Under the pieces are notes generated by a model that was given only the letters and a program-made list of their open reading frames with translations, ran no database searches and was not told the DNA's origin. Of a DNA stretch of 13,609 nt, positions 6,013 to 13,018 are shown in pieces. How positions within the stretch are numbered: the stretch's first letter is position 1; every line of letters starts with the position of its first letter. The translations under genes and the position numbers were made by a program. Source of the DNA: JASGDB01 sp049841315 (GTDB lineage Bacteria > Bacteroidota > Bacteroidia > Flavobacteriales > Weeksellaceae); the NCBI GenBank assembly GCA_049841315.1, contig JASGDB010000010.1:1-13609 (forward strand), given 5' to 3'.

Positions 6013-7341
6013 ATGAATCATCAACCGATAGAGGGATTTTCCAAATTGTCAAAACAGCGGAAAATCGACTGGCTTATTTCCGAATATCTTAGTAACGACC
6101 GCAGTTACGAACAAATATTACAGCAATACTGGAACAACGACGCGGATTTGCAGAAACTCCACGAAGAGTTTTCCGAAAACACGATTTCCAATTTTTATAT
6201 GCCTTACGGAATTGCCCCGAATTTCCTGATTGACGGGAAATTGTTCGCGCTTCCGATGGCGGTTGAGGAAAGTTCCGTAGTTGCGGCAGCGTCCAAATCG
6301 GCTAAGTTTTGGATTAACAAGGGTGGTTTCAAAACGACCATTATCAATACCAAAAAATTAGGACACACGCATTTTATTTTTGGGGTAGAACCGCACAAAT
6401 TACAGCATTTTTTTAATTTTAAATTAAAGAAAAAACTCTTTGAAGCGACCGAAGAAATTACCAAAAATATGAGAAATCGCGGCGGCGGAATTTTGAATAT
6501 TCGGCTGATTGACAAAACCGCAGAAATGGACAATTATTTCCAACTGAAAGCGAGTTTTGACACCGTGGATTCTATGGGTGCGAATTTCATCAATTCCTGC
6601 CTCGAACAGTTCGGGAAAACGCTGAGAGAGGAAGTTGCGAATGATGAAGATTTCACGCAGGAAGAAAAAGATTCCCTGCAAATCGTGATGAATATTTTGT
6701 CAAATTTCACGCCGGACTGCATCGTGAGAGCCGAAGTTTCCTGCAAAATTGAAGATTTGAAAGACGACAGCGGAATTTCCCCCGAAGAATTTGCGTGGAA
6801 ATTCAAACAGGCGGTTACGATTGCCGAAATCGAGCCGTTCCGTGCAACCACGCACAACAAGGGAATTATGAACGGCGTTGATGCCGTAGTTATCGCCACC
6901 GGAAACGATTTCCGTGCAACGGAAGCCTGCGCTCACGCTTACGCCTCACGAAACGGGAAATATTCTTCGCTCACGCACTGCACCACCGATAACGGAGTTT
7001 TTCGTTTCTGGATTGATTTGCCGATTTCCGTCGGCGTTGTCGGCGGATTGACGAATCTACACCCGTTAGTAAAATTTTCTTTGGCACTTTTGGGAAAACC
7101 GTCTGCACAGGAATTGATGAGCATTCTGGCAGTTTCGGGTTTGGCACAGAATTTTGCAGCGCTTCGTTCTCTGGTCACAACGGGAATCCAAAAAGGTCAT
7201 ATGAAAATGCATTTGTTCAATATCCTGAACCAATTCGGGGCAACGGAAGACGAAAAACAGTATTTCGTGAATTATTTTAAAGATAAAACCGTGAGTCATC
7301 ACGAGGTGATTTTGGAGTTGGAGAAGTTGAGGTTGAGATAA
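6013..7341 (+). CDS. Hydroxymethylglutaryl-CoA reductase, class II
   Basis: This 442-residue protein interconverts HMG-CoA and mevalonate, the committed step of mevalonate-route isoprenoid synthesis used by Flavobacteriia. Class II features include YGIAPNFLIDG (residues 65-75), PMAVEESSVVAAAS (81-94), HNKGIMNGVDAVVIATGND (281-299) and a C-terminal GHMKMH (395-400). The catalytic residues by family alignment are Glu85, Lys283, Asp299 and His396; the spacing matches Pseudomonas mevalonii HMG-CoA reductase. Class II enzymes were first called degradative, but in this group the role is biosynthetic. The frame is open from an ATG at 5869, which would add 48 residues with no family resemblance; I chose 6013 for family length and because of the -7 box at 5986. 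No other mevalonate gene is adjacent. The LRR lipoprotein gene begins 23 bp downstream and may be co-transcribed. Confidence 0.93.
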   Translation: MNHQPIEGFSKLSKQRKIDWLISEYLSNDRSYEQILQQYWNNDADLQKLHEEFSENTISNFYMPYGIAPNFLIDGKLFALPMAVEESSVVAAASKSAKFWINKGGFKTTIINTKKLGHTHFIFGVEPHKLQHFFNFKLKKKLFEATEEITKNMRNRGGGILNIRLIDKTAEMDNYFQLKASFDTVDSMGANFINSCLEQFGKTLREEVANDEDFTQEEKDSLQIVMNILSNFTPDCIVRAEVSCKIEDLKDDSGISPEEFAWKFKQAVTIAEIEPFRATTHNKGIMNGVDAVVIATGNDFRATEACAHAYASRNGKYSSLTHCTTDNGVFRFWIDLPISVGVVGGLTNLHPLVKFSLALLGKPSAQELMSILAVSGLAQNFAALRSLVTTGIQKGHMKMHLFNILNQFGATEDEKQYFVNYFKDKTVSHHEVILELEKLRLR

Positions 7342-7364
7342 TTACTTAATGATTGAAAAAAATT

Positions 7365-8246
7365 ATGAAAAGAAGCATATTGTTCACGGTTTTTTCAGTA
7401 TTCGTATTGATTTCCTGTTCAAAGCAAAGGGAAATAAAATTGTATTCGCTTCAAGAGTTAGAAAATAATCATCATCTTTTTACACTTGATAGTTTACCCA
7501 AGAATCTGAATGAGGTTTTACGATTGAATTTATCAGGAAAAGGATTTGATAAACTTCCTGATATTGTTTTTAAAATGCCTAATCTACAAGAATTAGATTT
7601 GTCTCAGAATGCTTTTGAAAATGTAAAAGGAATAGAAAATCTGCCTAATCTGCAATATCTTAATTTAGGAATGAACAGATTGGAAACTTTTCCAATCGAA
7701 ATAACCAAACTGAAAAACCTAAAAGAAATCGGACTTTGGTGGAATGACTTTAAGGATTTTCCCGAAGAATTTTATCAGGAAAACACGAAATTAGAGGCTT
7801 TGGATATTACAAGTTTATATAATTTTGATTTCAAAAAAAATCTTGCGGAAGTCCATAAATTTAAAAACCTGAAAAGATTAAACTTAGGAGCAAACCAAAT
7901 TCCTGAATTAACACTTAAATATAAACACTTAAATAAATTAGAAGAGTTTGGTTATATACATCAGGAAAAATTCAATTCAATTTCAATAATTGACAGTTTG
8001 TCAAATTGCAGTAATTTAAGAATCATTCATTTTAGTGGAAATAAAATTTCTCAATTATCGGCAAATATTAAGTCGCTCAAAAATTTAGAAGAATTGAATT
8101 TATTTGAAAATAATATTAAAACGCTTCCTGTTGAAATAACCGAACTTAAAAAATTGAAAGAAATTTCTCTCATTGATAATCCTGTTGATGAAAAAGAAAT
8201 TATCAAAATAGAAAAACTGATGCCTTACACTCAAATTATATATTAA
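7365..8246 (+). CDS. Leucine-rich-repeat lipoprotein
   Basis: The protein has 293 residues from the ATG at 7365; a TTG at 7353 in the same frame would add only four residues. It starts with a lipoprotein signal, MKRSILFTVFSVFVLISC, with the lipid-modified Cys at 18 and Ser at -1. The rest is built from repeats of about 23 residues with the LxxLxLxxNxL pattern, for example LQELDLSQNAF, LQYLNLGMNRLETFP, LKEIGLWWNDFKDFP, LKRLNLGANQI and LEELNLFENNIKTLP. The repeats form a curved solenoid typical of protein-protein recognition, so a surface binding role in the cell envelope is likely, but the ligand is unknown. The gene is strikingly richer in A and T than HMG-CoA reductase upstream, which suggests a separate origin. 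It may depend on the upstream promoter, since only 23 bp separate the two. Confidence 0.85.
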   Translation: MKRSILFTVFSVFVLISCSKQREIKLYSLQELENNHHLFTLDSLPKNLNEVLRLNLSGKGFDKLPDIVFKMPNLQELDLSQNAFENVKGIENLPNLQYLNLGMNRLETFPIEITKLKNLKEIGLWWNDFKDFPEEFYQENTKLEALDITSLYNFDFKKNLAEVHKFKNLKRLNLGANQIPELTLKYKHLNKLEEFGYIHQEKFNSISIIDSLSNCSNLRIIHFSGNKISQLSANIKSLKNLEELNLFENNIKTLPVEITELKKLKEISLIDNPVDEKEIIKIEKLMPYTQIIY

Positions 8247-8251
8247 AATAT

Positions 8252-8286
8252 AGAGTATGAGATTCTTCACTTCGTTCAGAATGACA
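8252..8286. repeat. REP-like dispersed palindromic repeat
   Basis: The core ATTCTTCACTTCGTTCAGAA lies within 8262-8282, in which ATTCT...AGAAT pair and an inner CA/TG-type pairing closes a short loop. Read on the minus strand it encodes the phrase ILNEVKNL, which I recognise as a common product of false ORFs over this repeat in many bacterial genomes. It sits between the LRR gene and the toxin-antitoxin pair. Only this copy is in the window. Confidence 0.55.
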
Positions 8287-8303
8287 AATAAAAAACAAAT
8301 AAT

Positions 8304-8311
8304 TACATTTG
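8304..8311 (+). promoter_or_regulatory. -7 box (TACATTTG) of the toxin-antitoxin operon
   Basis: TACATTTG is an exact TANNTTTG match ending 17 bases before the antitoxin ATG at 8329. It implies a leader of about 10 bases. A TTG at the usual -33 distance is not present. Confidence 0.5.
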
Positions 8312-8328
8312 TATAAACGAAAAGGAAA

Positions 8329-8589
8329 ATGGAAACTTTAATTTTAAACAGCAAATCTAGAAAAGATATAGAAATTATCAAAGAAATTGCTTTGAAATTC
8401 GGAATGTCCATTGTTGGTTTCAATGCGAAAAAGGAAACAAAACAACAAAAAACGGAACGATTGATGAAACTCGCAAAAATTGCCGACAAATCTGTTATTC
8501 CCAATGATATTACAATGGACGAAATCGTGGAAGAAGTAAGATTGGCAAGAGAAGAAAGGGTAAAAAGAGCGAATAAAAATGTCAACTAA
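8329..8589 (+). CDS. Putative antitoxin of a PIN-type toxin-antitoxin system
   Basis: This basic, helix-rich protein has 86 residues. The first half (METLILNSKSRKDIEIIKEI, then KFGMSIVGF) resembles the short beta strand and helix of small DNA-binding antitoxins of the VapB kind. The second half is a charged helical tail (MDEIVEEVRLAREERVKRAN) of the sort that wraps around a toxin partner. Its last 11 bases overlap the start of the PIN toxin gene, so translation is coupled. In such systems the antitoxin neutralises the toxin and represses the operon. The family assignment rests mostly on context; I do not recognise a named domain. Confidence 0.75.
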   Translation: METLILNSKSRKDIEIIKEIALKFGMSIVGFNAKKETKQQKTERLMKLAKIADKSVIPNDITMDEIVEEVRLAREERVKRANKNVN

Positions 8590-8980
8590 AATCATTCTTG
8601 ACGTTAATATTTGGGTTTCATATTTTATAACGGGAAGATTTTCGGAACTTTCGGCAATCATTTTAAACAAAAATATTCAGGTGCACACCTGCAAAGAAAT
8701 GATTGATGAATTGCAAGATGTATTGTCCCGAAAAAAATTTGAACACAGACTTAATCTTCCTGTTGATTTTTATGTAAATCTACACAAAGAATTAACGCTT
8801 TTTTCAAAAATAAAAATATGTTTTTCGGGTTCCCCTGATAGAAACGATGATTATCTTTTTGATTTGGCAATTCAGACCGAATCCAAAATCCTCGTTACGG
8901 GCGACAAAAAACTTTTGAATTTTGAAACAAAAGAAGTAGAAATGATTTCTCTTTCCGAATTTTTGGAAAGGTATAAATGA
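8579..8980 (+). CDS. PIN-domain toxin (putative ribonuclease)
   Basis: The protein has 133 residues, the usual size for a single-domain PIN toxin. The acidic residues that hold the catalytic metal are visible: Asp8 in IILDVNIWVS, Glu44 in MIDELQDVL, the Asp cluster at 87-95 (PDRNDDYLFD), and Asp109 in LVTGDKKLL. The layout matches the group annotated as putative toxin-antitoxin toxin component, PIN family (COG1569-like). Such proteins cleave RNA when freed from their antitoxin; the RNA target here is unknown. The ATG lies within the end of the antitoxin gene. The stop is 23 bp before the double-hairpin element at 9004. Confidence 0.85.
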   Translation: MSTKIILDVNIWVSYFITGRFSELSAIILNKNIQVHTCKEMIDELQDVLSRKKFEHRLNLPVDFYVNLHKELTLFSKIKICFSGSPDRNDDYLFDLAIQTESKILVTGDKKLLNFETKEVEMISLSEFLERYK

Positions 8981-9003
8981 TGAACTAAAATAATGCACTC
9001 GCA

Positions 9004-9050
9004 GAACCGCAAAGCGGTTCAATATCAATAGCCACGTATGAAATGCGTGG
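9004..9050 (+). repeat. Double-hairpin element, copy A (before DUF423 gene)
   Basis: Hairpin 1 is GAACCGCAAAGCGGTTC (9004-9020), a 7-bp stem with an AAA loop. The linker AATATCAATAG follows. Hairpin 2 is CCACGTATGAAATGCGTGG (9032-9050), an 8-bp stem with one G-U pair and a GAA loop. Sixteen A-rich bases then lead to the ATG at 9067. The same layout, linker and position before a start codon recur at 10907-10952 and 11960-12006 on the other strand. Confidence 0.85.
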
Positions 9051-9066
9051 AAAAAAACAAAAAAAT

Positions 9067-9453
9067 ATGAAAACACTAACATTAGTAATAGGGGTAGTTT
9101 ACGGTTTGTTGTCCGTGATTCTCGGCGCATTCGGAGCGCACGCTTTTAAGAAAATTCTGCCTTTGGAAAAATTGGAAAGTTTTGAAACAGGCGTAAGATA
9201 CCAAATGTATGCGGCGTTTTTCCTCCTGATAGTCGGCTGGATTTTAAAATTTGAAACCAAAACCGAAAACTGGATTTCGTGGCTGATGATTCTGGGAACA
9301 TTATTGTTTTCCGTGAGCATTTATTTTCTGAGTTTTCAGCAGTATTGGGGCGTGAACCTGAAATTTCTCGGACCGATTACACCACTAGGCGGATTGCTGA
9401 TGATAATTTCTTGGACTTTGCTGATTTTCTATTTTGTGAAAATGAAATTTTAA
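9067..9453 (+). CDS. DUF423 family small membrane protein
   Basis: This 128-residue integral membrane protein has four predicted transmembrane segments. Family hallmarks are GAFGAHAFK (residues 20-28), FETGVRYQMYAAF (about 39-51) and GPITPLGG (about 101-108). The family (YgdD in E. coli) is widespread but has no established function. The frame stays open to an ATG at 9043, which would add MRGKKQKN; that ATG lies inside hairpin 2 of the repeat element, whereas the ATG at 9067 gives the usual family N-terminus, a hydrophobic helix right after the first lysine, so I prefer 9067. A 10-bp terminator hairpin follows at 9464. The gene may be read with the upstream toxin genes or from an unseen promoter. 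Confidence 0.87.
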   Translation: MKTLTLVIGVVYGLLSVILGAFGAHAFKKILPLEKLESFETGVRYQMYAAFFLLIVGWILKFETKTENWISWLMILGTLLFSVSIYFLSFQQYWGVNLKFLGPITPLGGLLMIISWTLLIFYFVKMKF

Positions 9454-9463
9454 AAACAGAGCC

Positions 9464-9487
9464 TTTCAAGGTTCAAAAACCTTGAAA
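9464..9487 (+). terminator. Terminator after the DUF423 gene
   Basis: A perfect 10-bp stem (TTTCAAGGTT at 9464-9473, AACCTTGAAA at 9478-9487) with a CAAA loop lies 10 bp past the stop codon. It is followed by TTCTTTAT, a modest T-rich tract. Confidence 0.65.
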
Positions 9488-9507
9488 TTCTTTATAAACA
9501 GACAACA

Positions 9508-9768
9508 ATGTTTTTCTTCATCGCAGGCAACACTTAAAAATTAGTTGGAAAGGAAACCGTAAAAATCAATAAAAAAGGCTTTCGGGTTAATGCTGAGATT
9601 AAAATTTTCAGGAATTATATCACATTCTTTTTTGTACCCATTATTCCTTTGGGAAAGAAATACAGCATTTACATTCCGCATTTGGATGAATATTATGAAA
9701 ATAATTTTTTTTCAAAAATGCCGGAAGAATACCTCGAAATCTGCAAAGAGGCGGCAAGAAAATACTGA
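9508..9768 (+). pseudogene. Small gene interrupted by an in-frame TAA
   Basis: From the ATG at 9508 one frame runs 87 codons to a TGA at 9766-9768 but meets a TAA at 9535-9537 (codon 10). The product would be MFFFIAGNT, stop, then KLVGKETVKINKKGF..., RNYITFFFVPIIPLGKKYS, IYIPHLDEYYENN and EEYLEICKEAARKY. The MFFFI start and the FFFVPIIPLGKKY phrase resemble small proteins of the zinc-ribbon kind (often MFFFI...FTLFFIPLFP), although the usual Cys pairs are not seen here. That both halves stay in one frame and read like one protein argues for a single nonsense change. No ATG follows the stop in this frame until near the end, so re-initiation would need a rare start codon. A sequencing error at 9535 is the alternative. 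Confidence 0.6.
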
Positions 9769-9823
9769 ATCAGCCCGTTTTATAAAAATATCTGAAATAA
9801 CAATACCACATTTCTTTAAAATA

Positions 9824-10888
9824 TTACACCAAAGGCTCCTGCTGACTGAGACAATGAAAACTGCCCAAACCCCAGATAATTTCTGTGGAATCTATGCCGA
9901 CCACTTTTCGGGTCGGGAAACAATTTTGGATAATTTCCAAAGCGATTTCGTCTTTTTCCGAACGGTAAATCGGGACAATCACGTGCTTGTTCGAGATGTA
10001 AAAATTCGCATACGAAGCCGGTAATCTCTGGTCTTCCCAATAAACAGCATCGGGCATCGGAAGTTTTATGATGTTCAGTTTTTCGCCGTTTAACAATTTC
10101 ATTTCCTGTAATTGACGGAGGTTATTTTTGAGAATTTCGTAATTTTCATCTTCGGGATTTTCTTCAATCACTGTTAAAACCGTATTTTCGTTTACAAAAC
10201 GAACGGTATCGTCGATATGTCCGTCCGTATCATCGCCGACAATGCCGTCATCAACCCAAAGAACCTGCTGTTGTCCGTAATATTTCTTCAAAAATTCTTC
10301 AACCTGTTCCTGCGAAAGATGCGGATTTCTGTTTTTGTTCAACAAACAGGATTTTGACGTGAGAATTGTCCCTTTTCCGTTAAATTCCACACTTCCGCCT
10401 TCCATAATAATTTTCGGATAAACGACAGGGATTCCCAATTCCGCACCGATTTTCGTGGGAACAACATCGTCCAAATCAAACGGCGGATATTTGTTTCCCC
10501 AAGCGTTGTAATCCCAATCTACGATGATTTTCTTCGGTTCTTCGCCGTTTTTATTGACGAGAAATGCAGGTCCGTGGTCTCTGCACCAGGCATCGTTGGT
10601 TTCGTTGAAATAAAATTCGATATTTTCCAGATTTGCGCCGGCTTCGATGATGAAACCGAGCGCAAAATTTTTCATTTCTTCGTCTTTTACGTTGATTCTC
10701 ACAAATTCGCCTTCGGACAAAACCTTGATAAACTGCGCATAATACGGATAAACTTTGTCGATTTTTCCGGGCCAGGAATCTTCTTTGTGAATCCAACTGA
10801 GCCAAGTCGCTTCGTGAGGTTCCCATTCGGCAGGAAAAACGTAGTCGGAGAGTTGCAGAGTTGGGGAGTTGGGGAGATTATTGTTCAT
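9824..10888 (-). CDS. aguA: Agmatine deiminase
   Basis: This 354-residue protein has normal length for the peptidylarginine-deiminase-like family. It converts agmatine to N-carbamoylputrescine and ammonia. Signatures are PAEWEPHEATWLSW (residues 19-32), NDAWCRDHGP (98-107), EGGS (163-166), GDDTDGHIDDTVRF (218-231, with catalytic His224 and Asp226) and GLGSFHCLSQQEP (340-352, with nucleophile Cys346). It belongs with aguB at 12047-12922, whose enzyme takes the next step; the two are read in the same direction with a rhuM gene between them. The first codons (NNNLPNSPTLQL) come from an 8-bp tandem repeat (10850-10873) and lie outside the conserved domain. A double-hairpin repeat ends 18 bp before the ATG. 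No promoter box was found, so it probably depends on transcription from upstream genes. Confidence 0.94.
   Translation of the reverse strand: MNNNLPNSPTLQLSDYVFPAEWEPHEATWLSWIHKEDSWPGKIDKVYPYYAQFIKVLSEGEFVRINVKDEEMKNFALGFIIEAGANLENIEFYFNETNDAWCRDHGPAFLVNKNGEEPKKIIVDWDYNAWGNKYPPFDLDDVVPTKIGAELGIPVVYPKIIMEGGSVEFNGKGTILTSKSCLLNKNRNPHLSQEQVEEFLKKYYGQQQVLWVDDGIVGDDTDGHIDDTVRFVNENTVLTVIEENPEDENYEILKNNLRQLQEMKLLNGEKLNIIKLPMPDAVYWEDQRLPASYANFYISNKHVIVPIYRSEKDEIALEIIQNCFPTRKVVGIDSTEIIWGLGSFHCLSQQEPLV
10850..10873. repeat. 8-bp tandem repeat in the start of aguA
   Basis: Units on the plus strand are GAGTTGCA, GAGTTGGG, GAGTTGGG, followed by a partial GAG. They encode residues 6-13 of agmatine deiminase, just after the start codon. 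Eight is not a multiple of three, so gain or loss of a unit would shift the reading frame. Confidence 0.7.
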
Positions 10889-10906
10889 AGTTTTTTCTTT
10901 TTTTTG

Positions 10907-10952
10907 CCACAGGTTGCACCTGTGGTTATTGATATTGAGCCGCTTCGCGGCT
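10907..10952 (-). repeat. Double-hairpin element, copy B (before aguA)
   Basis: Read on the minus strand: AGCCGCGAAGCGGCT (10952-10938), linker containing AATATCAATAA, then CCACAGGTGCAACCTGTGG (10925-10907), an 8-bp perfect stem with a GCA loop. Eighteen A-rich bases precede the aguA ATG at 10888. The first hairpin begins 4 bp after the rhuM stop. It is part of the 92-bp direct repeat 10907-10998. Confidence 0.88.
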
Positions 10953-10998
10953 TGGGTTATTTCTTTTCAATCTGCTTTACCATTTTGTCAAAATCGCT
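10907..10998 (-). repeat. 92-bp direct repeat, left copy (rhuM 3' end plus hairpins)
   Basis: This matches 11960-12051 at 85 of 92 positions with no gap and a constant offset of 1053 bp. It holds the last 13 codons and stop of rhuM, a few bases, and the whole double-hairpin element. Confidence 0.85.
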
Positions 10999-11943
10999 TT
11001 CAAAAGTGCGGTCTTGCAGTATTCTGAATTTTTCAAATTCGGTTTCGGCTTTTAGTTTGGCTTCGAGCATTGACACTTTTCCTTTGTCGGTCAGAATAGG
11101 ATAATTGGAAAGTTCCAAAAAGTTGTCCAAAAACTTCGTCCATTGCTGCATATTAAAGGCTATGCCGCGTTGTGCGTTGTTTTCCGCCAAATCCAAATAA
11201 GCCGATACAATCCTATTCAGTTCGGCAATATGCTCGTGCGAAAGGTAATTTTTGGCAACCGAAACATCAGTTTTCTGGATTTTTCCGTCCGGTGCGTCTT
11301 TCCAAGTTTTCAGTCCCATATACAATTTGGCGGCATCGGCTTCGGTGTAAATAATTTCGGCAGCCGTTTTACCCGAAATTGCCCAATGCAACTTGTTCTG
11401 AACCATTGCAAAAAAGTTTCGGGTTTGCACACTTTCCTTTTCGTAATCGGTGCTTAGAGCGTACAAATCTGTTATTTTCTGATAAAATCTGCGTTCACTC
11501 GCACGGATTTCACGAATGCGTTCCAACAACTCGTCAAAATAATCCTGCCCGAAATTTTTGCCTTGTTTGAGCCTTTCATCGTCCATCACAAAACCCTTGA
11601 TGATAAATTCGTTCAACGTCTGCGTTGCCCATTTTCTAAACTCCGTCGCCTGAACGGAATTAACTCTGTAACCAACCGCCAAAACGGCTTCCAGACGGTA
11701 AAAATTGGTATCGTAAACTTTTCCGTCTGAGGCAGTTGTTTCCATTTTGGAAATAACTGAATTTTCCGCCAATTCTTTGGTTTCAAAAATGTTTTTTAAA
11801 TGTTTGCTGACGGCAGCAACACCCACGCCAAACAGTTCCGCCATAGATTTTTGCGTAAGCCAAAATGTACCGTTTTGAAAATACACCGATACACCGAGTT
11901 TTTGGTCGGCGGTGTTGAACAGTAAAATATCTTTTGGTTTCAT
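10957..11943 (-). CDS. RhuM family protein
   Basis: The protein has 328 residues, the length of the virulence RhuM family (PF13310), named after a gene of the Salmonella SPI-3 island; its molecular role is not settled. The start (DILLFNTADQKLGVSVYFQNGTFWLTQKSMAELFGV) is a winged-helix-like segment seen in this family and some phage regulators, with the helix-turn-helix at about residues 29-53 (LTQKSMAELFGVGVAAVSKH). Next come YRLEAVLAVGYRVNS (about 82-96), FRKWATQTLNEFIIKGF (about 102-118), and the long helical C-terminal part with YLSHEHIAELNRIVSAYLDLAE. RhuM genes occur patchily in genomic islands beside mobile and defence genes. Here it divides aguB from aguA, and its last 13 codons plus trailing hairpins are repeated just upstream at 12010-12051. 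It is probably transcribed with its neighbours. Confidence 0.9.
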   Translation of the reverse strand: MKPKDILLFNTADQKLGVSVYFQNGTFWLTQKSMAELFGVGVAAVSKHLKNIFETKELAENSVISKMETTASDGKVYDTNFYRLEAVLAVGYRVNSVQATEFRKWATQTLNEFIIKGFVMDDERLKQGKNFGQDYFDELLERIREIRASERRFYQKITDLYALSTDYEKESVQTRNFFAMVQNKLHWAISGKTAAEIIYTEADAAKLYMGLKTWKDAPDGKIQKTDVSVAKNYLSHEHIAELNRIVSAYLDLAENNAQRGIAFNMQQWTKFLDNFLELSNYPILTDKGKVSMLEAKLKAETEFEKFRILQDRTFESDFDKMVKQIEKK

Positions 11944-11959
11944 TTTTTATATTTTCTTT

Positions 11960-12006
11960 CCACAGCTTGCACCTGTGGTTACTGATATTGAGCCGCTTTG
12001 CGGCTC
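11960..12006 (-). repeat. Double-hairpin element, copy C (before rhuM)
   Basis: Read on the minus strand: GAGCCGCAAAGCGGCTC (12006-11990), linker AATATCAGTAA, then CCACAGGTGCAAGCTGTGG (11978-11960), an 8-bp stem with one internal mismatch and a GCA loop. Sixteen A-rich bases precede the rhuM ATG at 11943. Confidence 0.88.
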
Positions 12007-12009
12007 GGG

Positions 12010-12046
12010 TTATTTCTTTTCAATCTGTTTTATCATTTTGTCAAAA

Positions 12047-12051
<5 letters not shown>
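12010..12051 (-). pseudogene. 3' remnant of a second rhuM gene
   Basis: On the minus strand these 42 bases read SDFDKMIKQIEKK and a TAA stop, against SDFDKMVKQIEKK in the intact rhuM; 39 of 42 bases agree. The remnant has no start of its own and overlaps the TGA of aguB (12047-12049), which falls in another frame. It is what would be left if an upstream rhuM copy were deleted, or if a rhuM unit were duplicated in tandem and then lost its front part. Confidence 0.75.
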
Positions 12052-12922
<871 letters not shown>

Positions 12923-12937
12923 TTTTAAATGTTTTTG

Positions 12938-12945
12938 CAAAAATA
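12938..12945 (-). promoter_or_regulatory. aguB: -7 box (TATTTTTG) of aguB
   Basis: The minus strand has TATTTTTG, an exact TANNTTTG match, ending 15 bases before the aguB ATG. The predicted leader is about 8-10 bases. No TTG occurs at the usual -33 position. Confidence 0.5.
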
Positions 12946-13006
12946 CATTTTTAAAAAGTATTTTCTTTAGCTGTAGACAGAGAAATCTTTGATTTAAAAA
13001 AAACAA

Positions 13007-13014
13007 TATTTTTG
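13007..13014 (+). promoter_or_regulatory. -7 box (TATTTTTG) directly before the TIGR02757 gene
   Basis: TATTTTTG is an exact TANNTTTG match ending only 4 bases before the ATG at 13019. A TTG at 12989-12991 is 15 bases upstream, shorter than usual. If used, transcription would begin at or next to the A of the start codon. Confidence 0.45.
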
Positions 13015-13018
13015 CAAC

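Noticed and set aside
8100..8585. 161-residue frame on the minus strand over the LRR 3' end and antitoxin
   Set aside because: It is antisense to two better-supported genes and contains the phrase ILNEVKNL, the usual by-product of the dispersed repeat at 8262-8282.
9004..9050. Double hairpin read as a terminator for the PIN toxin gene
   Set aside because: Neither hairpin is followed by a T tract in the direction of transcription; hairpin 2 is followed by A residues.
9590..10024. 144-residue plus-strand frame spanning the broken gene and the aguA 3' end
   Set aside because: It is out of frame with the coherent small protein at 9508-9768, and its second half is antisense to aguA.
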